Below are positions 18,240 through 25,791 of a stretch of DNA of 64,000 nucleotides, piece by piece. The DNA lies in the NCBI GenBank assembly GCA_017413085.1, contig JAFPVC010000062.1, positions 38,698 to 102,697 of the forward strand. Reading direction: 5' to 3'. The position numbers and the translations under genes were made by a program. Source of the DNA: Prevotella sp. (GTDB lineage: Bacteria > Bacteroidota > Bacteroidia > Bacteroidales > Bacteroidaceae). Each line of letters opens with the position of its first letter. Position 1 is the first letter of the stretch. Under the pieces are notes generated by a model, which was given only the letters and a program-made list of their open reading frames with translations, did no database searches and was not told where the DNA came from.

Positions 18240-19404
18240 CACCTAGCCTTTCTATATTAAAGAATGCATCTACGCCATCTTCAAACATATCCTGAACGTC
18301 AACCTCTGTGGCTGTTCTAACGATAGAGCCTTTTTCAGAAGACTGAATATAGAATAAGCCGAAGTCATAATCTTCTCTTTCTAGTAGGATATCCAAAACA
18401 TAAGGGCTATGGGTAGAAATGAAAAGTGTATTGCCATCATCACGCTTTAAAAGTTTCAAGAGCGACCTCATAAGAGTTTGCTGTGTTGGTGGAAAGAGAT
18501 TCTCCTCTGGTTCCTCAAGAAAAACTTCACAGTGATGTGTTCTTGATATATTGAGATACCTTCCTAAGGTCCAGTTTGTCATTTCAGGGTTCGGTATATA
18601 TTCCATGTCCAAACTTTCTTTTGCATTAGCTTTTCCATAATTTGGATTCTTCATGTAAGAATTACCCATATTCTTATCATAGTAATCTATTAGCGAGTCT
18701 ATCAACTTATCACGTTCTGATTTATGCTTCACAGAATTATCCTCTCGCTCTCTATAGTTATTACTCGTAATATTGACCAAATGAACATACAACGGAATCA
18801 GTGACTGAAGACCACTAGACACATTCGTAAATGGAAGATAATGTCCATCAGCCATCTTGACAAAGTCCTTATCATTCCCCTCGTCATAATGGTATGCCAC
18901 GTCAAGGTTAAGTATCTCCTTATCATTGTCAACAGATTTTCTAGCATCAGACCAATCTGCCATAAAATCTTGAATATTTTCAGCTACTGATTTAACCTCA
19001 AACCAATTCGGAATAACTGCAACCAAGTTTCTTTCCGCTGGAATGTAACTCACTTTTGGTCGTTTGTATTCCCATCTTCTATCTTTCCATTTATAGGCAA
19101 AACCATGTATCTTGTCATATGAGAATTTAATAAAATCAGATTCGTATCCTATGTACGTATTCTCTTGCATATAGCCATTCAAGCGATGAAAGTTCTCAAG
19201 TTCCTCTACAAATACCCCATTTTTCTCAAATCTATGAGCATTTTGTTCTATTTCAATACGTTTCTCCACCCACGTACAAAAGCAAGAAACCTTCAGTACA
19301 CAACTTTTGCCAATACTTTGCTCACCAACGATAACATTAACATCTTTGAGCACAATATCAGCTTCCTTTATCGGTCCAAAGGCACGTATTATAATCCTCT
19401 TCAT
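18229..19404 (-). CDS. AAA/ABC-type ATPase of the OLD/RecF group
   Basis: The 391-residue ATPase has Walker A GEQSIGKSC at residues 27-35 after a short IIIRAFGPIKEADI strand. A long middle region with FTNVSSGLQSLIPLYVHL (signature-like) follows, then Walker B FLEEPEENLFPPTQQTLM near residue 295 and LFISTHSPYVLDILL with the switch His near 325. This order matches AAA_15/AAA_21 ATPases of OLD, AriA and related defence systems, which sense phage or DNA damage and control a nuclease partner. The gene directly downstream encodes the TOPRIM-like partner with an 11-bp overlap. The Walker A has EQSIG in place of the more usual NGSGKS. Confidence 0.82.
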   Translation of the reverse strand: MKRIIIRAFGPIKEADIVLKDVNVIVGEQSIGKSCVLKVSCFCTWVEKRIEIEQNAHRFEKNGVFVEELENFHRLNGYMQENTYIGYESDFIKFSYDKIHGFAYKWKDRRWEYKRPKVSYIPAERNLVAVIPNWFEVKSVAENIQDFMADWSDARKSVDNDKEILNLDVAYHYDEGNDKDFVKMADGHYLPFTNVSSGLQSLIPLYVHLVNITSNNYREREDNSVKHKSERDKLIDSLIDYYDKNMGNSYMKNPNYGKANAKESLDMEYIPNPEMTNWTLGRYLNISRTHHCEVFLEEPEENLFPPTQQTLMRSLLKLLKRDDGNTLFISTHSPYVLDILLEREDYDFGLFYIQSSEKGSIVRTATEVDVQDMFEDGVDAFFNIERLGDEV

Positions 19405-19449
19405 ATCGTATTTTTTTTCTTGGTATATTCGATTTATATCTTTTGTTAT

Positions 19450-19806
19450 TTAACTTATATTTATTCCGTCTTTTATCAATAACTGTTCAATAATAGGTTC
19501 TACAGCTTCTTTTGCTTGCTTGCCCAGTTGAATCAAGTGTTCCTTTTCTGTTTCGTTCATCTTAGGGATTTGGCGAATAGAAACACATATATCTGTATAA
19601 CAGTATTCTACCGCTTCATCAATAGTTTCTTTATGAACAGTTCCTTCCAAAAGTTCTTTGTCAAACAAATCCTTGTATTTCTTTAGGATTGCAGACTTGA
19701 AAAGTTCAAAGATCATTTTCTCTCCTTGGCTCTTTGCCTTTTCAATCAGCAAGTCTGTCTCTTTTAGAATTGCATCTTCGAGTTTTTTATATTTAGTATT
19801 GTTCAT
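19450..19806 (-). CDS. Small helical protein of unknown function upstream of the ATPase
   Basis: The 118-residue protein is almost wholly predicted alpha-helix and rich in Lys and Glu: KYKKLEDAILKETDLLIEKA, KKYKDLFDKELLEG and EAVEYCYTDICVSIRQI. I do not recognise a family. The ATG at 19806 was chosen because residues from there look like one helical protein, while the open frame upstream up to 19923 reads through a dispersed repeat region. It lies 45 bp ahead of the ATPase gene in the same direction and could be a third component or a regulator of the pair. Confidence 0.55.
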   Translation of the reverse strand: MNNTKYKKLEDAILKETDLLIEKAKSQGEKMIFELFKSAILKKYKDLFDKELLEGTVHKETIDEAVEYCYTDICVSIRQIPKMNETEKEHLIQLGKQAKEAVEPIIEQLLIKDGINIS

Positions 19807-19825
19807 CAACTTCTTGTTTATATGT

Positions 19826-20113
19826 TTATGTATGAAGGAACGCCATAGTCCCATGAACGAAGGCTGATGTTTGAAGTAGGATGGATGATGTGATTCTTGT
19901 TGTATGCTTATACAGCCCAGCATCTAGTGCCTCCTTGATGAAATCCGCCTCGACATTCATCAGGCTTGCTATTCTATCGCAGTTGACCTTTGGTCGAGCT
20001 TGCTCACGCTCTGGATAGTGAGCGAGCTCCCTCTCCACTCGCTTAATCGCAGCCTTCAATTCAATGTTATCGGGATTAAATATCGCTTCGTATCGTGGAT
20101 TGAGTTGAATCAT
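19826..20113 (-). CDS. Hypothetical small protein, doubtful
   Basis: A 95-codon frame starts with ATG 9 bp after the stop of the KAP NTPase gene. Its first part, NPRYEAIFNPDNIELKAAIKR, looks like real protein, but the middle (HYPEREQARPKVN) is coded by a dispersed repeat that recurs at 25052-25117, and the C-terminal part has no pattern. It may be the tail of a decayed gene or a small protein that absorbed the repeat. It overlaps no certain gene. Confidence 0.35.
   Translation of the reverse strand: MIQLNPRYEAIFNPDNIELKAAIKRVERELAHYPEREQARPKVNCDRIASLMNVEADFIKEALDAGLYKHTTRITSSILLQTSAFVHGTMAFLHT
19996..20056 (-). repeat. Dispersed repeat, copy 1
   Basis: Two blocks here, gagcttgctcacgctctgg (19996-20014) and a 26-bp block at 20031-20056 ending in cttaatcgcagcctt, recur almost unchanged and in the same order at 25052-25117. 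Translated on the minus strand both give a KAAIKR start followed by an Arg/Glu-rich stretch. Confidence 0.6.
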
Positions 20114-20121
20114 AGAGGTGA

Positions 20122-23100
20122 TTAGGCGACAATCGTTTTTAATTCATCTGCAATCTCAGCGAATCCATCCATTGCAACCATTTCTTTAACTATAGGCTCA
20201 GCTATGGAGGTGTCCTTGCGCAATATAGTAAGGTAGAAGTCTTTGTGACTTACAATGACAGCAGTACATTCTGCTTCCTTACCAATTGGCTTAATGAAGT
20301 GCGTCATCAATCCGCGAGCGGTATTCTGATCCATATCTGCACCCAGTAGCGGCAATAACTTGCCAAACCACAAGAATTTCGCCTTTGTACTATTGGTCTT
20401 CGACAAATGGTCATTCATCATAGAATGAAGATAACTCCTCAACGTACCTTCGTCAGCATGTTTCAAAACAATTTCCAGCAAACCTGCATCCGTCACCTCA
20501 TTATGGTCATACAGCCATTGTAGCATGGTCACAGCTTCATTCGTCAGAAGTGCTACTGCTTGAGGCATATACTCCGTTCCAAGAAAAGTTTCCACAAATG
20601 CTTTCCAATAGCCATCCACCACCAGTTTCGTAACAATGCTATAGTTTTGTTGAACCTGTCTGGCACCAGCCAGAAATCCGTTCTTCTGGCATTCTATTGC
20701 TCCCACACCCAGCATAATCACGCTATCTGAGAAATTTCCTGGATTGTCTCGATAGGAAGAAAAGAAACTCTGATGCACATAGTTCTTCACACCCTTCACA
20801 TACTCATTCTCTGCATTCATCTCGCCCCACTCAATAGCAGACCAGCGGTTAAACTGCTTCAGCAGCTGTTCCTGTTCCAGACCCAATGCCTTCTGCAATT
20901 CCGCCATGTGCAGAGCTGCATACTTCGTATCAAGCTTATTGCCCGCAAGATGCTCTACACAGTAGATATTCAACTTCCTGTATGCACTCCCCTCCTTGCC
21001 GGTATGTTTCAGCAGGTCGGTATATTCAAAATACCTGTCCATACACCCACATATCCTGGGTAGCATTTTATCATCTATCGCACTCAGGTCTTTCCCGTCT
21101 GCCAGCGACATCGCCATCACGTCTTCCAAACCCACAGGCAGTTTCTCTGCCCACGGAGCAGGCTTTGTATTCAGATACCCAGCAACTGTCTCTTTGCTGA
21201 ATCGCACCTTCAACACGTCTTCGCCCTTATCAAGCACCCGGTGCACATATGCTGCAATAGTGATATTATCCTTGATACCGTCAGCAGCAATTGTCTCAGA
21301 CAGACCGTCAATAAGTTCCGACAGGTCATATTCCTCATCATTCTTAATGTAGTCTACCACCGTTGCCACCTTTTCATTTCCGCTCATGGCTCCATTCGTC
21401 AGATATTCGTTGAGTTCCTTCGTCTCGCAGGTCAAACCATAGTGCTGATATGCTTCCTCTGCCTCACAAACATATTGTACGAACTGCTCTGCATTACAGG
21501 TCACAATCTTATACCATTCCTTATCGTCAAACTTCACTTTGGCTGCCTTCAACTCCTGTCGCAACTTGTCCTGTGCCTTGAAGTAAGCCGCTCCGTCCGT
21601 CACTACAACACCTTGCATAGCTTTTGCATAAGCCTTCGCCAATTCGTTCACACGCTTCTCTGTGGCATGATTAATCAGTATGGTCAATATCTCATCAAAC
21701 TGATGTTTGTCATACCGACTCGTTACCTTTATATTGGCCAACATGTCCCATTTTTTCCGGATATGCTCTTTCATGTCTTCTGCCAGTTTTACACCATCTA
21801 GCGAAGCCAAGCTCCTCACGGCATTGTCAACTGTGGCAACATCTACATCATTTAGCACATCTTCCAAAACAGTCAGGAGATTATCTTGTCCGGCATATTC
21901 GCCAAGAGCACCTCCAGCTTCAATAAGTCGTTTCAACTCATTACGTAATGGCAATTCCCCTGCCAGTTTCTCATCATCCAATCCGTAGGCATACTGGCAC
22001 AACTCTATGCGCACCTTCTTTTGCTTCGGATAAAAGGCTCTAATCTTATCAAACAGTCCCTCACTCAGCAGTTGTACATCCTCACTATCGCCCTCATAGT
22101 GGATATAATCTTTTTTCAAGGCATAAAGCGCCAGATTCTGCAATCTATATTTCGCCGTATCACTCCATTGCATCCGTAGTGCCACCAGTTCGTTCACAAA
22201 TCTGATGACAGTCCGTGGATTAGGTTGTGGATTCAGGTGAATAAACACTTGGCATATATGTTCCCTGTCGTGTTCGTCCGCACCGAATGCTGCATCGAAA
22301 TAGGTATAGAACAGCTTCTTATAGTCCGTTATCACAGGCTCCGGCACGTGGTAGGTAATGGGGAACGTCTTGCTGATAAACTTTTTTATGCGCTCCATAT
22401 CCTCTTTTTTAACATCACCACTCTCTTCACTCCCATATATAGCCTGACAAAGATGCTTGTAATCATAGGGTATCACTGTCCAGATATTCTTGAACTCACC
22501 GCCTGCGAAGAACGTATAGATGCTCGACCACAGCTGCATCACCTTTTCCGACGGCAAACGGTCCATATTGTCAAACACAATGATAAGCTTATTGAACTTC
22601 TGCTTCGTGCTCCCCAGATAGTCAGACATCGCCCGCATCCAGTTCTTAAACTCTGCCACCGACGGCTCCTCACTGCTGGTGTATTCTTCGTCGATGGTAT
22701 CATCCTCTCGCTGACTTATCAGTTTCAGTGTTCGGTCCCAATTACCATCCTTGCAGCGATAGAAGATAGATAAACCAAGACCTAAGATAACAGGCAACAA
22801 GTCCATTAATACAGCCACCCAAAAGGGGAAGCCATCCACTTCATTAAGAAGGACTCCCGATATCACGGTCAAAACAGCAAACGAAGCCACCAAGCATATA
22901 CCCCAAACCGCAGCACCAGCCAACTTTGGAATAGACTTGCGAATAGTCGTCGTTTTGTTCGAGAGCAATAGTGACAGTTGGTTCTTCCAAGTATCCTCGT
23001 TCACCTTGCCGCTGCGCATCGGTATCTTTACTTTCCCTTGCAGTATCTGCTTATCTATCAGGTGACTCGTCATCGTCTCCAGTATCGACCTGCGTTGCAA

Positions 23101-23391
23101 GTCCTCCTGATGTCCCCATGCGTCGTAGGTGAAGGTATAGTAGCCCTCCTTTGCCAGTTCATCCTCTACCATCCGCACCACATTCGACTTACCCGTACCC
23201 CAGCCGCCTTCCAATCCAATGATGCGAGGCATCGTGTTCTCTGCCTGCCCTTCCATTGCGGTCTTGGCATCAATCCTTCTCACATAGTCGCACACGCTAT
23301 GAGCCAGCCGCTCCTGCGAGTGGCCTTCAAAGCAGTCCTTCCCTACAGGCTTGTCGGGGATGAAACGTGGATATTTGGTAGTGTCTTGCAT
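20122..23391 (-). CDS. KAP family P-loop NTPase with two membrane segments
   Basis: The 1089-residue protein is a KAP NTPase. Walker A is GLEGGWGTGKSN at residues 59-70 and Walker B is LIIVFDNMDRLP at 269-280. Between them, as is typical for KAP proteins, are two transmembrane helices at about 158-183 and 188-211, so the ATPase is anchored in the inner membrane with most of it in the cytoplasm. The C-terminal 700 residues are helical with no named domain. Single-gene membrane KAP ATPases (Tmn) and KAP-like QatA have been reported in phage defence, so a defence role is plausible. The ATG at 23391 starts at the conserved N-terminal IPDKP block; the open frame upstream runs through a tRNA-like inverted repeat and is not used. 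Confidence 0.85.
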   Translation of the reverse strand: MQDTTKYPRFIPDKPVGKDCFEGHSQERLAHSVCDYVRRIDAKTAMEGQAENTMPRIIGLEGGWGTGKSNVVRMVEDELAKEGYYTFTYDAWGHQEDLQRRSILETMTSHLIDKQILQGKVKIPMRSGKVNEDTWKNQLSLLLSNKTTTIRKSIPKLAGAAVWGICLVASFAVLTVISGVLLNEVDGFPFWVAVLMDLLPVILGLGLSIFYRCKDGNWDRTLKLISQREDDTIDEEYTSSEEPSVAEFKNWMRAMSDYLGSTKQKFNKLIIVFDNMDRLPSEKVMQLWSSIYTFFAGGEFKNIWTVIPYDYKHLCQAIYGSEESGDVKKEDMERIKKFISKTFPITYHVPEPVITDYKKLFYTYFDAAFGADEHDREHICQVFIHLNPQPNPRTVIRFVNELVALRMQWSDTAKYRLQNLALYALKKDYIHYEGDSEDVQLLSEGLFDKIRAFYPKQKKVRIELCQYAYGLDDEKLAGELPLRNELKRLIEAGGALGEYAGQDNLLTVLEDVLNDVDVATVDNAVRSLASLDGVKLAEDMKEHIRKKWDMLANIKVTSRYDKHQFDEILTILINHATEKRVNELAKAYAKAMQGVVVTDGAAYFKAQDKLRQELKAAKVKFDDKEWYKIVTCNAEQFVQYVCEAEEAYQHYGLTCETKELNEYLTNGAMSGNEKVATVVDYIKNDEEYDLSELIDGLSETIAADGIKDNITIAAYVHRVLDKGEDVLKVRFSKETVAGYLNTKPAPWAEKLPVGLEDVMAMSLADGKDLSAIDDKMLPRICGCMDRYFEYTDLLKHTGKEGSAYRKLNIYCVEHLAGNKLDTKYAALHMAELQKALGLEQEQLLKQFNRWSAIEWGEMNAENEYVKGVKNYVHQSFFSSYRDNPGNFSDSVIMLGVGAIECQKNGFLAGARQVQQNYSIVTKLVVDGYWKAFVETFLGTEYMPQAVALLTNEAVTMLQWLYDHNEVTDAGLLEIVLKHADEGTLRSYLHSMMNDHLSKTNSTKAKFLWFGKLLPLLGADMDQNTARGLMTHFIKPIGKEAECTAVIVSHKDFYLTILRKDTSIAEPIVKEMVAMDGFAEIADELKTIVA

Positions 23392-23429
23392 ATAAAGAAT
23401 ATTGAGCTTAAAAAAGTGAAATAAAAAAG

Positions 23430-23519
23430 TGGGCTGTGTGGGAATTGAACCTCGGGCTTCTACCATATCTATTACTTTCAATGACTCCGACTCTACTTTT
23501 TGGGGTTTTGCACAGCCCA
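23430..23519 (-). other. tRNA-like inverted repeat, degenerate
   Basis: On the minus strand tgggctgtg and cacagccca form a perfect 9-bp acceptor-like stem closing 90 nt, and the 3' part carries ggttcaattcc like a T-arm. The T-stem has three mismatches and no D-arm is seen, so it is not a working tRNA. It may be a decayed tRNA gene or integration scar. It sits 39 bp upstream of the KAP gene start. Confidence 0.35.
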
Positions 23520-23747
23520 GATGAAGCCCCAACCCACCTTAACAAAAATCTTCCTGTAGTTTCCATACTGTCTATCATTTTATTCATGTTAATACCAACC
23601 GTAAAATACGCCATACTGAACTGAAAGAAGGTTGCAGCAGGACATCCAAACAGCATTGTCGAAATCAAATCCAGAACAAATACGATCTAATTTTAAAATA
23701 TTAATAACTCACGAGAATTATTCTTATCTTTTTCTTTAATTTGAATG

Positions 23748-23827
23748 TTCTGACTGGCAGTATCGAACTGCATCACTTTTGCGACCACCTGTGCAATCAG
23801 ATATTTGTTTCAAGTCATTAGCCAGAA
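23748..23827 (-). other. Second tRNA-like remnant
   Basis: On the minus strand ttctggct pairs with agtcagaa (8 bp, one G-U) and encloses an 80-nt segment whose 3' part is a T-arm look-alike, gcag-ttcgata-ctgc, followed by the acceptor strand. The length suits a tRNA, but no normal D-arm or anticodon arm can be folded by eye. It could be a pseudo-tRNA left by integration of the island. Confidence 0.3.
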
Positions 23828-24064
23828 GCCAAGCTCCTGTCATCTTGCCATTACTTTTGTTAAAGGATGTTTATTATTGTAGAATTTTGTTTTCTAGTTA
23901 AACAAGGGTATTTTCAACTTCTCTCAAAATTCCTCAGAACAGGCCGACCCCTGATTTTTCTCGATTTTCTCTCAATATCCTCTCAAACACCCTTTTAGTC
24001 ACCTCAACCAGCCTCCTTAAAATTAACATTTCTTTACTCTCAATGGATAAGAAATCTTAACGCT

Positions 24065-24096
24065 CTTGCATATTTGAGTAAAAAGTGGTATCTTTG
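24065..24096 (+). promoter_or_regulatory. Orphan Bacteroidetes-type promoter
   Basis: cttg at 24065-24068 and tatctttg at 24089-24096 are 20 bp apart, fitting the TTTG / TAnnTTTG consensus. The only frame behind it is a 30-codon ORF (24104-24196) beginning MSGKGSISRMSDECRIDVRW. The transcript would run antisense into the DUF4160 gene. Confidence 0.4.
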
Positions 24097-24183
24097 TATA
24101 GAAATGAGCGGAAAAGGCTCAATTTCCCGGATGTCTGATGAATGTCGTATAGATGTTAGATGGAAGAAGGAAGATGGAAGATG

Positions 24184-24390
24184 TTACTTTTCGTAATATC
24201 CTTTATTGCTATACTGTGACCAGCGGAGATACATTTCCTGATAGTGATCTTTGATGAATTCTGATATTCTGGCTATCTCTCGGTCATTGAGGATGCCACG
24301 GTTTTGAAGTACTGCATCGCCATTGCTCTTGACGAAAAATTTTGCTGAGCCACCCTCTGTAAGTTTGCTATCGCTAGCATGAACATGCAT
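24184..24390 (-). CDS. DUF4160 family protein, N-terminally short
   Basis: The 68-residue product has the core of DUF4160: MHVHASDSKL, SAKFFVKSNGDAVLQNRGIL and ISEFIKDHYQEMYLRWSQY. DUF4160 genes are usually next to a small partner (often DUF2442) and have been viewed as toxin-antitoxin-like, without proof of mechanism. Family members have about 25 more residues before the HVHV motif. The frame does stay open upstream and reads YKSFYLYFTSFCVVEC, which resembles that missing part but lacks a start codon. So the gene is either truncated or starts internally. It follows the 101-residue gene by 48 bp. Confidence 0.6.
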   Translation of the reverse strand: MHVHASDSKLTEGGSAKFFVKSNGDAVLQNRGILNDREIARISEFIKDHYQEMYLRWSQYSNKGYYEK

Positions 24391-24438
24391 ACACTCTACT
24401 ACACAGAAAGATGTGAAATAAAGATAAAAACTTTTGTA

Positions 24439-24744
24439 TCAGACATATGCTACACGTACACTTTTAATTGGTTTTAAGAAATCATCGCAGTCAATATAAA
24501 GTCCATCCAAAATGGGTTTTAGATCGATATATTCCTCTTCTGGTTCTGAATTATGACGATATTTGGCTTTTACCACTAAATAACCATCTTCCCATTTCAG
24601 TACATCAGTGTATCGCTCTAGGCTATATGGAGCCTTGAAACGGATATTATACCCACCGTAATTGAAGGTTGAAAAGCCACCTGCATTGCTGAGGATTGCC
24701 TCATGATTATTGTCGGCAGATATGTTTGATAATGATGCTACCAT
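24439..24744 (-). CDS. Small conserved-looking partner of the DUF4160 gene
   Basis: I do not recognise a named family for this 101-residue protein. The second half is orderly (VLKWEDGYLVVKAKYRHNSE, EEYIDLKPILDGLYIDCDDF, LKPIKSVRVAYV) and looks like a compact alpha/beta domain. The order small protein then DUF4160 on one strand resembles antitoxin then toxin pairs with DUF2442. A direct role is inference. Confidence 0.6.
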   Translation of the reverse strand: MVASLSNISADNNHEAILSNAGGFSTFNYGGYNIRFKAPYSLERYTDVLKWEDGYLVVKAKYRHNSEPEEEYIDLKPILDGLYIDCDDFLKPIKSVRVAYV

Positions 24745-24811
24745 ATTATTGTAATAGAATTGTGTGAAGATTTAGAAAGATGAGGGAAGAACTTATGTTC
24801 AGGGTTAATGG

Positions 24812-25144
24812 TTAATGACATGTATTTTTGTTTACAGTTGAAAGTTTACTATTTATTGTTGACGTCTGACAGAAAAAGGGAAAATGTAAGATGAGTGATG
24901 TTTTGAGAAACAAGGGGACAGGTTCCTGTTTCATTTTATCTATATCTGAAGGGCAGCCATAATCCTCATAGCATTCGCTTTGCAGAATTTCTTTATGACC
25001 CTGTTCCAACAAGTCTTGTGACTCAACATCTATCTCATGTTTAATTTCATTGAGCCTGCTCACGCTCGGGAAAGCACAAGTCGTAACTTGACCCTCCTCT
25101 CGCTTAATCGCAGCCTTGCGCATCGCCTCGTATATCCATTGCAT
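24812..25144 (-). CDS. Doubtful small ORF running through two repeats
   Basis: The frame of 110 codons starts with MQWIYEAMRKAAIKREE, then passes through the dispersed repeat also found at 19996-20056 and, near its end, through a REP-like palindrome (KQEPVPLFLKTS). The middle part LLEQGHKEILQSECYEDYGC could be real protein. As the ends are built from repeats, this is likely a gene fragment or chance frame downstream of the nuclease-like gene. Confidence 0.3.
   Translation of the reverse strand: MQWIYEAMRKAAIKREEGQVTTCAFPSVSRLNEIKHEIDVESQDLLEQGHKEILQSECYEDYGCPSDIDKMKQEPVPLFLKTSLILHFPFFCQTSTINSKLSTVNKNTCH
24907..24936 (-). repeat. REP-like palindrome, copy 1
   Basis: A 30-bp segment identical to 26830-26859 and in the same direction. 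Its core acaggttcctgt is an ACAGG/CCTGT hairpin inside a gaaac/gtttc outer stem. It resembles REP elements linked to Y1 (RAYT) transposases in other bacteria; no transposase is in the window. Confidence 0.75.
25052..25117 (-). repeat. Dispersed repeat, copy 2
   Basis: Blocks gagcctgctcacgctcggg (25052-25070) and the cgcttaatcgcagcctt block (25094-25117) match 19996-20056 in order and direction, with a longer spacer. Confidence 0.55.
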
Positions 25145-25199
25145 CGTATACTCAGGACTTTACTCTTCTTGTCCCCTACTTCTTTGGGGCCTCGATCTG

Positions 25200-25790
25200 C
25201 TACTCGTGAGCAGTGAACCAGGCTTGTACCTTGGCATCGTCGATACTGCCATCGGGCTGGCGCAAGGCCGCGGTTTCAGGCCTTGGTATATAAGCCACTA
25301 TGAACTTGTTTTCGAGAGCTGTGGCCTCGTTATATACCTTGACATTGGCATCACGAAGGTTCCACTGCTTCACCACATCCTTCAGTTCCTTACGCAGAGC
25401 ATCCGTGAGACCCAACAGCCAGTCGAGCTGATGGCCATGGATAATGAGGTATACCTTATAAGCCTCGGTGGGTACTTGGGGATTCTGCAGATTGAGTGGC
25501 AATCGCTGAAAAGCCTCATCGCCCTTGGCCTTGCTCTTGATATCGCTGAACAGCTGAAGGGAGTCGGCAAACTTCTGCCCTATATCGGAGATGAAATTCT
25601 GGAACTTCTCCTCGTTATCAATTCGTGGTGATGACGACTTGGCCTCGATAAGCGCCACATTCTGGCTGATGAGCACCACACACTCGCAGGCCTTTACATT
25701 CTCGACATCCTTCACCAATTCGTCCTCCTCGATACGAAAGATATCGTCATCGCTGAAGGAGAATTTCATAAACGACTCAATGAACTCCAT
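25200..25790 (-). CDS. PD-(D/E)XK-like partner of an ABC-type ATPase
   Basis: The 196-residue protein has no family I can name with certainty. Near residue 40, CECVVLISQNVALIEAKSSS ends in the E-x-K of a PD-(D/E)XK nuclease core, with an acidic residue on the preceding strand (Glu where Asp is usual). HGHQLDWLLGLTDALRKEL and a C-terminal FIVAYIPRPETAAL follow. The start is 1 bp after the ATPase stop, so it is a coupled pair. By analogy with ATPase-nuclease defence pairs it may cut nucleic acid when the ATPase is triggered, which is inference. The altered acidic residue leaves activity open. Confidence 0.6.
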   Translation of the reverse strand: MEFIESFMKFSFSDDDIFRIEEDELVKDVENVKACECVVLISQNVALIEAKSSSPRIDNEEKFQNFISDIGQKFADSLQLFSDIKSKAKGDEAFQRLPLNLQNPQVPTEAYKVYLIIHGHQLDWLLGLTDALRKELKDVVKQWNLRDANVKVYNEATALENKFIVAYIPRPETAALRQPDGSIDDAKVQAWFTAHE

Positions 25791-25791
25791 A

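Larger units (their letters stand above)
23520..24183. other. Intergenic stretch without recognised gene
   Basis: About 660 bp with no convincing coding frame on either strand. It holds a second tRNA-like structure at 23748-23827 and, on the plus strand, a promoter-like pair at 24065-24096 followed by a 30-codon frame at 24104-24196. The rest is AT-rich with scattered TTCTC runs. Confidence 0.5.

Noticed and set aside
23392-23532. An N-terminal extension of the KAP NTPase by 47 residues
   Set aside because: The extension is coded by the tRNA-like inverted repeat and a purine-poor stretch. The ATG at 23391 begins the protein-like part.
23430-23827. Working tRNA genes
   Set aside because: Acceptor and T-loop parts can be drawn, but T-stem mismatches and missing D and anticodon arms speak against function. 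They are kept only as remnants.
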